64,000 bases of DNA, from the NCBI RefSeq assembly GCF_001625215.2, contig NC_030389.2:45373454-45437453 (forward strand), written 5' to 3'. Positions 36,042 through 48,317 of the stretch are shown here, piece after piece. Position numbers and translations under genes: made by a program. The stretch comes from Daucus carota subsp. sativus. Its lineage: Eukaryota; Streptophyta; Magnoliopsida; Apiales; Apiaceae. The stretch's first letter is position 1, and every line of letters starts with the position of its first letter. The notes under the pieces were generated by a model, which saw only the letters and a list, made by a program, of their open reading frames with translations, was not told where the DNA came from and did no database searches.

Positions 36042-36849
36042 GTATGTTATATCTCAAAATTTTGTATAAATAATATTTTTTGTTGTAACACAATGCTTAG
36101 ATTTTGATGTTATGACTTATTTTAAAAGTTTGTAATCTTTAAATTTCAGCAATGAATTATGTGATTTACAAGATTCTTATATTTTGATAGATATAAAACT
36201 TATCTCAACAAGTTTATTGTAAGATTTACAAGATTCTTATATTTTGATGGATATTGAACATATCCCAGTGAGTTCAATCGATATTTTGACAACGTCGAAA
36301 ATGTTCAGATAAACACATCGTAAAATAATTAAATAATATCAAATAATTCGAGAAAAATAGTTCCACACAACAACAAAAGTATGTTATTTCATAATACGCG
36401 GTATATTAATTAATATTAATGAATTTTATTTTGTAATATAATGCATATTTTTATTTATATTTTGAGATTTTGTCTTTAATTTTTATAAACAAATATCTGA
36501 TTCAAATTTTTTGCGTATATAAATATCTCAATAAGTAAAATAAATACTTTCACATACATAAAATAATTCGAGAAACACATCTTTGAATAATTATGTAAAA
36601 GTAAATAAAATTGTATATACATACAATAATAAATTCATTATTCTTTTTTTTTTTTGCCAAATTCATTATTCTTTATTATATTATAATAATTATTATAAAT
36701 ATCCTTTCTTTTACAAATTAAACAATAAAAGCCCATTGGAAAGCCCAATAGTAAAGACCCAATCCAATAAATAAGAAAAATCCAATCTTGGCAGCAAAAC
36801 CCTGTCTCCAATCCGATAGAACTCTGTATTTTACAAGGGGAGAAAAAGA
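36042..36849. other. Spacer before the RRM gene
   Basis: AT-rich. A 60-bp tandem duplication (GATTTACAAGATTCTTATAT at 36163 and 36223) is the only structure seen. Confidence 0.5.
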
Positions 36850-38103
36850 TAGGGGAGATATATACATACAAACATCTATCTATAGATACAGAGATAGAGA
36901 GAGAAACAAAGAAGAAACACCCCTCTTTTATTAGGTCAACTTCTACAAAGTTCTTGGTTTTTCTTACTTCAAATCGGTAAATTCCTTCAATTTTGAGCTA
37001 ATCTCTTGATGGGTGTTTTAAATTTCTGTTCATTTTGTGAAATTATGACATGGGTATATCTGATTTGTTCATTTTATGCATCATTTTTGATTTTCTGGAT
37101 ATGGGGTTTGTTTTGTTTTGCTTGTTTTTGTTGGGTTAATTGAGGTGGGTTCGTGAAAATTGAATTTGTTTTGTTATAAATGGAAGATGGGCTATTTTAT
37201 TTGTTGTGGAAAGATCTGGACATGAATTTATGTGTTTGTTTGATCTAGATCTTGATTTGTGATGGTTAGTTTTGAGATGTTTTTTTTTACCTGTAGTAGT
37301 ATTATATCTATGTTATTTGTTCTGTTATAACTTATGTCGGTAATTATACTGATGTTTTGTATTTTTCGAATGGGTGGGTTATCCACAAAATAATAAATTA
37401 GCTGACAGAATAGTCTGCACCAAGAAGGAATGTAAGAAAAGAAATAGATTCAGGCTTTTAAAGAGGGTTGTTATATGTTCTAGCTTAGTCGTGAAAAGCG
37501 CACAAATTCCAGCTAAGGTCTTAGTTTAAAAGATGAGCCAGTTCAAAAGGTAACATCCAAGTGATAAATATAAACAACTGCGTAGAGCTTTTTGATTTTT
37601 ACAGCCTTATCGAGAATGCGGTTTACCAGATCCGACCTAGTTTTAAAATGTCGAGGTCAATATTAATTAAAAAAAGTTGCAACATACCTATTGCAAGGAA
37701 GATTTATAGAATATAGAAGAAGATGTTGGTTAAATGTCGAACACAGATTTATGTCACGGGTATTCAAGTTTCTTTATTATGAAAACGGGAAACAAGCGGC
37801 ATATTGTTGACTGCAGTCTACTAGAAATTGTTTGTGTTAGATATTGTTGCTTCCTAATAAATTGTGTTAACATGTGTTGTCTATCAGAAGGCTCTTTGTT
37901 CTTTTTACTTTTTGCAACAACGTTACCTATCATGTTGATTTTTGTGGTTTATTTAGCTGCTTCCCCCTTAGGTGTTCCAGCTGAGTGCTTAGCTAATCTT
38001 TTTCTTTGAATACATGTAGCTTTTAATTAGACTCGATAGTTTTTACCACTTGCTCTATGTAGTCAAATGTTAAATTTTCTTACATCTACTTATGTTTAAT
38101 CAG
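36850..38103 (+). promoter_or_regulatory. 5' leader and leader intron of the RRM gene
   Basis: A purine-rich leader (GATAGAGAGAGAGAAAC, about 36890) is followed by a donor (TCG|GTAAATTCC, intron from 36977). A T-rich intron ends at TTTAATCAG (38103), six bases before the start codon. A long first intron in the 5' UTR is common in constitutively expressed plant genes and often boosts expression. The transcription start itself is not determined. Confidence 0.55.
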
Positions 38104-38108
38104 TGAAA

Positions 38109-40046
38109 ATGGACCCCTTGGCTGAAGAGCAATTAGATTATGAAGAGGAGGAATATGGAGCACCACAGAAGATGCAATATCATGGAGGTGGTGCAATATC
38201 TGCTCTTGCTGAGGATGAGAATATAGGCGAGGATGACGAGTATGATGATCTCTACAATGATGTTAATGTTGGTGACGGTTTCCTTCAGTTTCAGCGGTCT
38301 GAGGCATCAGGTCCATCTGCTGGTGGTGCTGTTAATGGGGGATTTCAGACTCAAAAAGCTACTGTTCCTGAACCTAGACCAGAAAATATTTTGCCAAAAG
38401 AGGCAAACATTCATGGAGTACCCAATGATGGGAAGTATACCAATACTGGAGTTCCGTTTCCGGACCCAAAGGAACGGCTGCCGACTGAAATGGTACCAAA
38501 TATTGGCTCAAATAATACTTCACAAAAATCAGTTGCTCCAGGTACTATTCATGATGCTCAAGCATCAAATATGGGGTTCCGTGGCCCGGCACCTGTGGCT
38601 CAGAATACCGGCCTTAACCCTGTTGACATGTCAGGTAAAGTTGGCAATGAGCCTGTGCCTTCGCATAATCCCAACAGAGGTGTCCCCCAAGGTGTTTCAC
38701 AGGTGCCGCCTAATCATTCAAATGTTAATGCGAACATGAATCGCCAAATTGCCAATGATAACCCAATTAGGCCAGCTGGAGACAATGGTGCGACTATGCT
38801 CTTTGTAGGGGAACTCCATTGGTGGACTACAGATGCAGAAATCGAGAGTGTCTCGTCTCAGTATGGACCGGTTAAAGAGATAAAGTTTTTCGATGAGAAA
38901 GCTAGTGGTAAATCCAAGGGTTATTGTCAGGTTGAGTTTTATGACTCAGCCTCTGCAGCTGCATGCAAAGAAGGAATGAATGGCTACATATTTAATGGGC
39001 GTGCTTGTGTGGTGGCATTTGCTTCTCCACAAACTATAAAGCAGATGGGGGCTTCTTATATGAATAAATCACAAGTCCAGCCTCAATCTCAGCAACAGGG
39101 GAGGAGGCCTATGAACGATAATGCAGGAAGAGGTGGCGGTACAAATTATCCCAGTGGAGATTCTGGCAGAGGGTATGGAAGAGGTGGGTGGGGGAGAGGA
39201 CAAGGAGTTGGTAATAGAGGTGGTGGGCATATGAGGGGAATGGGTGGCAATATGGGACCAAAGAATATGCCAAATGCCCCTGGTGTTGGAGCTGGTGGAA
39301 ATGCGGGAGGTTATGGGCAAGGGATGGGAGGACCTGCATTTGGTGGTCCACCTGGTGGTTTCATGCATCCTCAGGGTATGATGGGTGGTGGGTTTGACCC
39401 AACCTATATGGGTCGAGGATCTGGTTATGGAGGTTTTCCAGGTCCTGCTTTTCCTGGAATGATGCCTCCTTTTCCAAATGTTAATGCGATGGGAATTGCT
39501 GGTGTGTCTCCTCATGTCAATCCAGCATTTTTTGGCAGGGGAATGGCTGCTAATGGAATGGGGATGATGGGGAATGCTGGGATGGATGGACCTCATTCTG
39601 GAATGTGGAATGATTCCAACATGGGAGGATGGGCTGGCGAGGAACATGGACAAAGGACTAGAGAGTCGAGTTATGGTGGTGAAGATGGTGGTTCTGAGTA
39701 TGGGTATGGAGACCCAGGTAATGAAAAAAGTACAAGGTCAAATCCTGCTTCACGCGAGAAGGAACGGGGGTCGGAGCGTGACTGGTCTGGGAACTCTGAG
39801 AAGAGGCATCGTGATGAGAGGGATCAGGACAGGGACAGGTACGACAGGGAGCACCGATACAGAGAGGAAAAGGATGATTATCGTGAACATCGACAAAAAG
39901 ATCGTGACTCTTACAAGGATGATGGGGATCGGGGACAAGCTTCTTCGAGATCTAGGAGCAGATCACGTGTTGCACCAGAGGAGGATCATAGGTCTCGTTC
40001 AAGGGATGCAGACTATGGGAAGAGGAGACGCCTACCATCGGACTGA
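38109..40046 (+). CDS. RRM/RS-domain protein, CFIm59/68 (CPSF6)-like
   Basis: A single coding exon of 645 residues. The first ATG after the leader intron acceptor is at 38109 (MDPLAEEQLDYEEEEYG). Order of regions: acidic N-terminus with DEDD-type stretches, Pro/Asn-rich linker, one RRM at about residues 227-305 (RNP2 LFVGEL, RNP1 KGYCQVEF), a long Gly/Met-rich region (about 330-520), and a C-terminal Arg/Asp/Glu/Ser tract ending in SRSRSRSR and GKRRRLPSD. This acidic-RRM-GM-RS layout is that of the large subunit of cleavage factor Im, which with the CFIm25 subunit selects poly(A) sites. Assignment rests on layout and the RRM; a more general RRM-splicing role is possible. The gene follows ARP3 in the same orientation. 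Confidence 0.82.
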   Translation: MDPLAEEQLDYEEEEYGAPQKMQYHGGGAISALAEDENIGEDDEYDDLYNDVNVGDGFLQFQRSEASGPSAGGAVNGGFQTQKATVPEPRPENILPKEANIHGVPNDGKYTNTGVPFPDPKERLPTEMVPNIGSNNTSQKSVAPGTIHDAQASNMGFRGPAPVAQNTGLNPVDMSGKVGNEPVPSHNPNRGVPQGVSQVPPNHSNVNANMNRQIANDNPIRPAGDNGATMLFVGELHWWTTDAEIESVSSQYGPVKEIKFFDEKASGKSKGYCQVEFYDSASAAACKEGMNGYIFNGRACVVAFASPQTIKQMGASYMNKSQVQPQSQQQGRRPMNDNAGRGGGTNYPSGDSGRGYGRGGWGRGQGVGNRGGGHMRGMGGNMGPKNMPNAPGVGAGGNAGGYGQGMGGPAFGGPPGGFMHPQGMMGGGFDPTYMGRGSGYGGFPGPAFPGMMPPFPNVNAMGIAGVSPHVNPAFFGRGMAANGMGMMGNAGMDGPHSGMWNDSNMGGWAGEEHGQRTRESSYGGEDGGSEYGYGDPGNEKSTRSNPASREKERGSERDWSGNSEKRHRDERDQDRDRYDREHRYREEKDDYREHRQKDRDSYKDDGDRGQASSRSRSRSRVAPEEDHRSRSRDADYGKRRRLPSD

Positions 40047-43000
40047 TGTAATCTGCCCCTCATTGTTCTTCTTGAGGGATCTATCAGATCTGGCATTTCT
40101 GTTTCCTGGTGTCCATCAGATTACTGGATGAACCTGCAGCTGGTTCTTTTTGTTTTTGATGGTGATGCATGCAGAATGCTTCCCCATTAAAAAAGTAAGT
40201 TTCGGCAGGATGCGTTGGAGGCAAGAACAGTTCTTATTTTCTTTCTTCAGCTTTTATAGACTGTGACACCTAAAAACATGTGCTTGCTAAAATACATTTA
40301 TAATGTGGTAGTGTATCGTAATGTTTGCTTTTGGATATTAACTGTTAGTGCCCTTGCTGGCTTTTCAATAGTTGTTTACCTATCCTCTGGTATCCCTTGT
40401 GTTCTGAGGTCATGACGTATAGGATATGGATGATTGAGATTCTCCGACTCCTTAATCTGATGCCTGTGCATGCTCTGTCTCTGATTCTCATGATTATTAC
40501 TTGTGGCTTTTATTATTAGTTGGCAATATTCCTTTTTAGAAATTGTTTGACTTATCTTAGTGGGTTCCACCACAGTATGGTCTGAGTCTGTCCTGATAAT
40601 TGTATGTCCTTGTATGTGTACGGCACGAGCATTCAAACTGGTGACCAGTTCACTGACACTGATGCCAACTTCTTTTTGCTTTCTATGCTGCTGGTGAAAT
40701 TGGTCATACATTGGTAATATTTTAGAAATAATGGTCATTTTACATGAGACGTGCATTGTCCCTGATGATACATATTATTTGGCCATGATATAACATAGTT
40801 ATATTTTGAGGAAACTCCATATAAAACATTAAGCTGTCTGGATATAATCAAATTAGTTTTGTTGGTGCATTCTGCAAGTGTGTTAATTTTATTAGATTGT
40901 CCCCTGACCTAGAAACTTGTTTTTTGGCAAGAAAATTAGTAGTTGGTTCTGTTAAAATGAGAAAAACATGCATCTGTTTTTTAATCTCTTGAGACATGCA
41001 TCTGTTTTTTAGTCCCTTGACCTGTTAATTTTTACCCTTTTTTTTTCCTGGTATTACATGGCCCCAAGATCTAGCAGATGTTCAAATTAACAGAACTGGT
41101 CCATTATTACTTATATTACTAGTTTGCAGACGGTCAGATCTTTGTCTGTTAAGACAACTATAAGTGCATAACTATTTTTACTTTGTCTAGATCTTTGTTT
41201 CCTTTATTCTGTAATTAAAGGGGCTGTATTGTCCTTGTAAGATTAAAACTAATAGTTGGTAGTTACTATGCAACTCTAAAGTTGGTGAGGGCGCACTGTT
41301 CTGTGTTAGGGGAATTTTTTTAAGCAGTGCTCATTTAAGTTTTCACGGATATGCCTTGCCTGTATGGCTATATATACACCTATCAAGCTTGATATCTAGC
41401 ACGATCATGTACTATTACTAAGTTTACGACTTTGCTGGTATATAAATATTTTAGTTTTTTCCTCTTCTTTAATTAGAATAATGAGTTCAGAGTGGGTAAC
41501 CTTTTGTTTTGTTACTGAATCAGCCCATGTGGTTATCTGGAGAAAGATGTGCAAAATTTGCTGCTTTCATTGGACTCATCTGAAATCGGTTGTGCCAAAG
41601 CAGCATTTATGAGACTGACCATCATTGTAGACTTGTAAATTTTATAATTGTATTCCTGCAAAAAAGATATCTAGAAAGAGGTTGTCATTCTGCACATAAA
41701 GCACCAATATGCGTTGTTTGTCATTGTGTCATTGAATGTAATGCAGTACTTTTTGATATTGTAACGCATCTCAGATAACCAGCTTGTATAGTTTGGTCAC
41801 TATTAAGGTTCTGGCTTTGTTCTGGTTATAGGATTTTGTTTTAATTTGTCTAGTGTATGTTGTAAATGGTAACCATAAATGTAAACCTGCTAATGGTGTA
41901 ATGGGGGATCATGTGTCGTGGATCGCTCTCGTCCCTGTAACCTTAGAACTCATATGTAATAGTCAAATGTAAATCCATTAGTAATTTTGTGTAAAATTTC
42001 TTGCTTGTCCATCTATCCATACCGAATATCAAGGTGCCTGCAGCCAGAAGCTCTAGAGTCCTTGAAGGTTGGCTGGAAGCCTCCAATGTGCTGTATCTGT
42101 CTGTTCATTCTATCACTAAGAGTCGGTGTTTTGCTACATGTATATATCTCAAATCTACATTTAGATCATGATCATTGTAATGTAGTCGGCCTACTTTCCT
42201 GTAATTTTTGCTGAATTCAGATGTCATAAATCTGTTCTAGCTTCTATATTTTTAAGTTCTTGCTGAACTTGTTTCTTTTTGTTTAGAATTGGTTTTGCAG
42301 TTGTTGAGAGGATATATATAATCTTCGGCCTTGGCTGTAGTAAAGCCCAACAGTTTTAGTTTGTATATTTATTGTGTTGCAAGACGTTGGGCTTTTCGTG
42401 TGTGTGTGTGTGTTGGCCTTGGTGGTGTACCTTGGCCTTTATTTTTGTTGTTGACTAGATATAACTTCACAAGGAGCCTAGCCCTGGGAAGTGTATCTTG
42501 TTAATTGAGTGATGTAGTTTTGGTCAAGGAAATTTTGCTGGTCAGATGTGAAATTGTCATATCTAGGTTATGAGGATGTCACGTTTGCAAACTTTTGGCT
42601 TCAAAATTGTTATTTGCTTGCCCAAATCTTCGATGCACTGGAGTATTCTGTGTTCTTTTGTGGTAGGAATAAGATGTAATGTTTGTTAGCACATCAGTCA
42701 CATTATTTATTAATTTGAAATGTTAAAGTTCGTCTCCCAGTTCTGGTGAACCACATTCATTCTTCTAGGTTTTTAATGTTGTAATTAACTGCCCCTGCTT
42801 CATGAATTTCAATATTTATTTTGATGTTTTGTAAGTTGTGATGGGATATTCTTGTGTGTTGTCATATTGTGATAATCGTGTGATCTCTGTTTTGATGTGG
42901 CACACATTTCTTCATACATATTCTTGTGCTTTATTAATGTTAATAGTAAGCACTTGGTGTTGTTTTTCGTGTGATTTCTTTGCCGAATTTTGTTTCTGGG

Positions 43001-44666
43001 TTTTGGTGTTCATTGTCATGTTAGTGTTTCTTATTTACGCGATGAAAGTGGAAATGATATTGTTTGCCCTATTTTTTCACGATGAAAGGGGAATCACATT
43101 GTATTGCATGCTCGTTGTGGTTTGGGTTCTAGCCATAACAAACAAGCTAGAAAGGCAATAGCTATTGTATATAGGAAGTTCTCTTCCCTATGGCTCAATG
43201 TGGACTAAAATGAACAAAGTTGTTCGTGCACAAAACTCGAATTCCATTTATTGAAATGAGCTCGGTTTTTTGTTTATCAGACACGATCTTGAACATGGAT
43301 TTCTGTTCGGTTCTTGAATGAATTTCAACAAAGTTTTTTGCATGTTTGGCTCGAGTTTGGTTCATACTTGGCTTAGATATAATTTAAATGAGTTGGCTCT
43401 CCCGATTAATCTTGATTCGAATGACGTTCGGCTCGAAACTAGCTCGGTTTGAGTCACAGCCTTATTATGATTATTATTACAATGTATTACGATAGTGTGA
43501 TGATAACATTATATTATTAAGCCTTATTATGATCATTATTACAGTGTGATAATAACATGAACGTAATTATTTTTTATAAAAATTATATGAAATATATAAG
43601 TGTAGAATATAAACTTGTTTAATAATAAGGAATGAATTTTTTATTAAGCACAATTATTATTTTTTATATGTTAATATACGTGTCAAAGTCAAACATCATC
43701 TAAATTTGGACATCAACTAAATTTGCACAGAATATACTTTTAGAATTAGAATTGATAGACTAAAAATCATATACGAATTATTTGTGGACAACTTGACTCT
43801 ATTTAAACTTGTCTCGAGTACATTTTAAATCAAATTATCTGTGGGCAACGGCTCATTTATTAGCGAGTTGATCTTTGAACATCATTCTCATCCGGTTAGA
43901 AAACTCGGATCAACTTGAAATGAGCCAAGTCACTTCAGTTTAGACAAAACTCGATTCGACTATATTTGTTCGCCGTCCTAATTCGGTGGCTACACCTTTA
44001 ATCTGAAAAAAAATTCGCAAGATATTTTATTGTTAAATTTATTATCAAGAAAATAAAGGAGCTTAGAACCAAGATGGTAGGAGGTTTGTGGGAGGAACAA
44101 ATACTTAGAATATGAGTAGACAAATAACTCCATTAATATAAAGATGGAGATTTCGATAATTTCATACAGCTCGAAAATGGATAATATTGTAACACTGTGA
44201 AGTTAGGTTCAGACTTAACACGAGACTCGTTTTAATAAAAACGAAAGCACTTGAGATCACTTGAGTGCAAATTATTTTAAGCTAGCGAGCCGAAAGTTAC
44301 CGCTGATTTCAGGTGTATATTATCGCGGTGAACACATTTTTTCATAAAATATGTGTTCTAATTATACACACCGTAAATTTAGACAGAGAGAGAGATTCGT
44401 GGAGATATAAATTTTGCCAGATGCCATATTTACCAAACAAGTATATTGAGATCCGTTAAAACCAGATAAAAAGTGATGGGCTAATGCTGCAGCGATGAAG
44501 CGATATTGACGCTTCAACACAAGCCAAAACAGAGTCCAACATTTAAATTTCTAGCATTGATTTAACTTGTTTGATTAATCATTTTTGGCTGCAGTTCTGA
44601 TTCTCTGAGATCAAGGGAATTTTTGCTGCATTCTGAAATTTATTCACATATCTCCAGATTAATAAA
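40047..44666. other. Long region without recognised genes
   Basis: The first part (about 40047-42800) is T/GT-rich and free of repeats, resembling transcribed 3' UTR or intron sequence of the RRM gene. No coding exon or snoRNA could be supported. A (TG)n-like run lies at about 42398-42412. From 43200 to 44000 the sequence carries repeated CTCGGNT/GGCTCG motifs and a local duplication (GCCTTATTATGAT at about 43462 and 43521), suggesting a decayed transposon. Confidence 0.4.
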
Positions 44667-45011
44667 ATGGCCCGTAAACTCATTGTCCTCGCCCTCGTCC
44701 TGTTTGTCATTGTTGGCCTGGTATCCGCTGCTAAGCCTGCGGATCATGATCATGATGATGTCGCGGAGGCAGCTGATGCACCTTCTGACGATGCCAGGGA
44801 ACCGGCTGAAGGACCTTCTGACGATATTGGAACTGACGATGATAATGATGATGCTGCACCCGTTGGAGGACCCGTGCCAGCTGGAGCATTCCCCGCGAGC
44901 TCTAGCACTGGTCAATCGACCTCACCTGGTGCCAGTGCTGCCTCGGCCTTGGAAGTGTCTGCAATTGCTGGCATTGCTGCTGGTGCAGCTGGTGCAGCGT
45001 TCTTCTTCTGA
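44667..45011 (+). CDS. BCP1-like anther/pollen protein
   Basis: A single exon of 114 residues. It has an N-terminal signal peptide (MARKLIVLALVLFVIVGLVSA), then a very acidic central region rich in Asp, Ala and Pro (EGPSDDIGTDDDNDD), then PVGGPVPAGAFPASSS, and ends in a hydrophobic Ala/Gly tail (AIAGIAAGAAGAAFFF). The layout and the DDIGT ... P(V/I)GxPVPxGAFP segment match the anther-specific BCP1 family, needed for pollen development in Brassica. The hydrophobic tail looks like a GPI-anchor signal, as in arabinogalactan proteins. It was chosen over the opposite-strand frame because of the signal peptide. Its neighbour to the right is a pectate lyase, also commonly a pollen product. Confidence 0.78.
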   Translation: MARKLIVLALVLFVIVGLVSAAKPADHDHDDVAEAADAPSDDAREPAEGPSDDIGTDDDNDDAAPVGGPVPAGAFPASSSTGQSTSPGASAASALEVSAIAGIAAGAAGAAFFF

Positions 45012-46778
45012 TTCGGCTGGATTAAATTAATTATTTAGTAAAAGATGCGATTTATGAAAAAGATGTTGCATTGATTAGCTATTGTATCTCTGGATTATGG
45101 AAACTGAATGATTAAATACGCAACTTACTGATTATCAATTTACAGAATATACAGATTGAAAATCATGCAAATCTCTTTAAATGGCTTATAAGGAATAACT
45201 CATGTTACTAAGAAGTCCTTTCTTGCATTAGCATTCGATGAGTATGGGAGATCATTCCTAATACTAATACGACGTGATTAGTTAACAGTGCTGGTTGTCG
45301 GTCACAGGCTATTATAGACTTCTAGTGATGTGTACCTCTCTCGTTTTCGTGCTCAGAGCCTTGCACACTAATTTGCATAAGGTTAGTAGTGGATGTAACA
45401 TCATCTGCATTATTTTGTTGAATCAATGGTGACTCGAGTCTTTGTCCACTATCTAAAGGTCTGGGACCTCAAATTTATTGTTCCTTCACTATAATTGTGG
45501 TTGGTGGATTACGCTCTTATCTCATCTTTCTCTGCATTACAGATAGCTGATAGTGTTTCGTTGGCCTAATTTGTTCCGATTAAAGGGTATATCTAGAAAA
45601 ATTACTTTGTATTCAATCCGAAGCAGACTACTGTTAATTTGCTTATCTCTCAGTAACAGAGTGCTGCAGAACGAGTGGGAAAACGAAGCATTCTGTAAGA
45701 TCTGATATATTTTTCGATACGAATGGTTAGATGCAAGAATGTTCAGATGGTAATATCCTTTCATGTCTTCTTTACCTTATTGCTACCAAACAAACTGTTA
45801 TGTACTGTACTTCATTCCTTTCAGTTTCCTATCAATGGAAGATGGCCTAATAAGTTGCAGTTTGAAGTACTTACGTAATTCCTTGGTTCATGAAAGGTCT
45901 GAGATAATTAGTTATTGAGTTTGGTGTAGTAGTAATCCTAACAACTGCAAATTGTATAGAACTGAATATGTAATTTGGAATTGCAGTGAAGGGAAGGATT
46001 CTGAGTGAATGACATGTCTTTGTGTAACAGTTGGGCACATAGGAGGATTTAATTAAGGGCTACGGTCCTAAGTGTATACGCGTCTTATTTAGTAAAGGGC
46101 ACGGGGACAGGTCCTCCTGAATTCTTTTTTAATGTTTTATCGTCATTAATTTTTTTTTCAAAATATGAAAGTGTCTTCATAAATTTTAGAATATAAGAGT
46201 ATATTTTAAAAGTTTATTTGACATCTCACCAGAGATTAAATCCTAGATCCGTCGTGGGTGGGCATTGTTCAGCAGCATAAGCTTAAGATAAATGCATGTG
46301 AAAGTGAAAGTACCTTTGATCTTTGATTGTTGAATCATAAAACCAACCAGATCTTAGCATTGATAGTTAGTGCAACTTTGTCAATGTTATAGTTATGGCT
46401 TTTTGTATTGTTGATAATGTATACTTGCATTATTTACGAGTAGATGTCGGAGTAACTCCCGAATAGTTAGACTCGTGATTCTCAATTAGTTCGACTCGTC
46501 ACTCGTCACTTAATACCAGAATGTTGGTATGCTTAGTGTAACAGTTAAACTTTACTCGGGCTCAAGATATCAACAACTTGTTGGCATTAATTTACGACTT
46601 GACAGAATGACTATATCGGAACTTACAAGTTCGAAACTTCCATCATTTTTACTCAGAAAAGACGGAAGAAACTGAACAATGTGAACAAGATGACTATATA
46701 GAACGTATTAGTTGAACGGCGGGGTACATACAGTGGACTTGCTTATGGTTTCACTATAGACTTATTTACGAAAAACAG
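45012..46778. other. Spacer between two convergent genes
   Basis: Contains the presumed 3' UTRs of the BCP1-like gene and of the pectate lyase gene. No other feature was recognised. Confidence 0.45.
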
Positions 46779-48232
46779 TCAACATTTGGAACCTTTTCGG
46801 CAAATAAGAGCACCTGCACCCCCTGTTAATGAGCTCACCATCGTAGACGATCTTGCGCCAAGGCTTGAAGCTTTTGCATAGCTTCCAGAAGACGCACCTG
46901 CCCCTGATGTTGTGAAATAGGCTCCGTTGAGCATCAAGTCCCCTTCAGACCTCCAGTTCCATCGACGCCATTCATCCTCTGGCGCGTCCTCGTGTTTAGT
47001 AACCTGGAGAAACAAGTTGTTTTCTATTTTAGTACTGAAAATTTATCAGAAAAGTATTATATACTCCATGTCAGATACTCAGATAATTCTCACCTCTTTG
47101 TCGAATTGACCATTGGGAGCAAGAAACCGATTGCCTTGGCTGTTGATAGTCGGAGCAGCACTGCCACCAATCGCGTACATTTCCCAATGAGTATAGTCAT
47201 TGTTCACCACATGGAAGTATCCATGCCTACACCTGCAATTAATCAAACAGAATTTTAACAGCATTCAATCACGGACAATTTGCAGGCACACATTCTATAA
47301 TAATCACCTCGGCATCCTCTGAACAAGGCCTTCGCCAAAGTGGTTGAAGGCGATAGTGACTTGCATGTTCTTGTCTTGCGTAAAAGTATCACTATGACCC
47401 AATAACATAACCTTGTTATGGTGAGTCATATAATTGTTCGATATCGTGATTGCTGTGGACCCTCTAATGGCATCAATAAGACCATCGTTACAATTTGACA
47501 AAGAGCAATGATCAACCCAAACATGACTTCCTCCAAAAATCGAAACTCCATCACCATCCGAAATTGTCCTGTATCCATAATGCCCCGGAGAGTCTCTGAC
47601 ATTCGTGTTCCCCCCTTGCTTGCAGTCATGAATATTCACACCATGAATTATAATATTTGTCACATATTGAATCGTAATGCATGGCCCTCCAGCAATATGG
47701 ACACTCGCGCCACGCCCATCAATGGTCTTAAACGAGTTCATCATCAATTCTTCGCGCAGCTGGATCACCATGTCTCGTTCAAAAATGATCCACAAAGGCT
47801 CGTCTTGGATGACACCATACCTCAATGTCCCTGGCTTCGGGTTCACAGGATCATCATCTTTCGAGTCTGTGACCACATAAATATCACCATTTTTTCCCCC
47901 AATGGCATTTTTGCCAAAGCCTATCGCGCAATCTGCTAAACGCTGTCGGTTCTTTTCCCAGTTCTTGTCGCATCTCCAGCAATCATCAATAGGATTCCCC
48001 GTACCACATGACAAAAAACTCAACTTCCTCCTAGATGCATTGATACTCCTGTAAAACAAAAACTCAATGTTGAGCAAGCACATTTATTGTTTCGGAACAA
48101 ATTTTGTAGTAATTTTTCTTACTTGTGTACTTCGTGTACTACTAGCTCAGGATCTTGAACAGGGGAGGACAGAGTAAAGCTTGGACCTACAAGAAGAACG
48201 ATGAACAAACAAAACAGAAATGTGAAATGCAT
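46779..48232 (-). CDS. Pectate lyase (polysaccharide lyase family 1), secreted
   Basis: Four exons: 48232-48123, 48048-47308, 47232-47094 and 47003-46779, giving 404 residues. The enzyme cleaves de-esterified homogalacturonan by beta-elimination with calcium, in the cell wall. A signal peptide ([19 protein letters not shown]) is followed by [13 protein letters not shown], the typical entry to plant PL1. The parallel beta-helix core carries [21 protein letters not shown], the calcium-site [35 protein letters not shown], and the catalytic region [20 protein letters not shown] with the key Arg of RMPR. It then continues with [17 protein letters not shown] and ends PKxGSKC-like. All family residues I can check are present. 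Plant members of this type are often pollen or fruit-softening enzymes and some are pollen allergens; expression cannot be read from sequence. Confidence 0.95.
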
Positions 48233-48304
48233 CTTTAATTATCGAGCTTTGATTTCTCGTAGTGGCTCAGAAATAATTGTGTGAGGAGCTTGGGAAGGAG
48301 AGTG

Positions 48305-48317
48305 ATATTAATATAGA
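48305..48317 (-). promoter_or_regulatory. TATA box of the pectate lyase gene
   Basis: The minus strand reads CTATATTAATATCAC about 75-85 bp upstream of the start codon, in the usual position for a short leader. Confidence 0.5.

Noticed and set aside
39069..39653. Long minus-strand open frame inside the RRM gene
   Set aside because: Shadow of the Gly/Met-rich coding region on the other strand; composition is Ser/His/Ile-rich and low complexity, with no family resemblance.
43200..44000. Named transposon in the CTCGG/GGCTCG-rich region
   Set aside because: Looks like a decayed repeat, but I could not find matched ends or a target duplication, so no element is called.
44640..44915. Minus-strand open frame opposite the BCP1-like gene
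   Set aside because: The plus-strand frame has a signal peptide and family motifs; the antisense frame has neither.
47508..47939. 143-codon plus-strand open frame
   Set aside because: Antisense to the conserved core of the pectate lyase gene, whose catalytic motifs are unmistakable.
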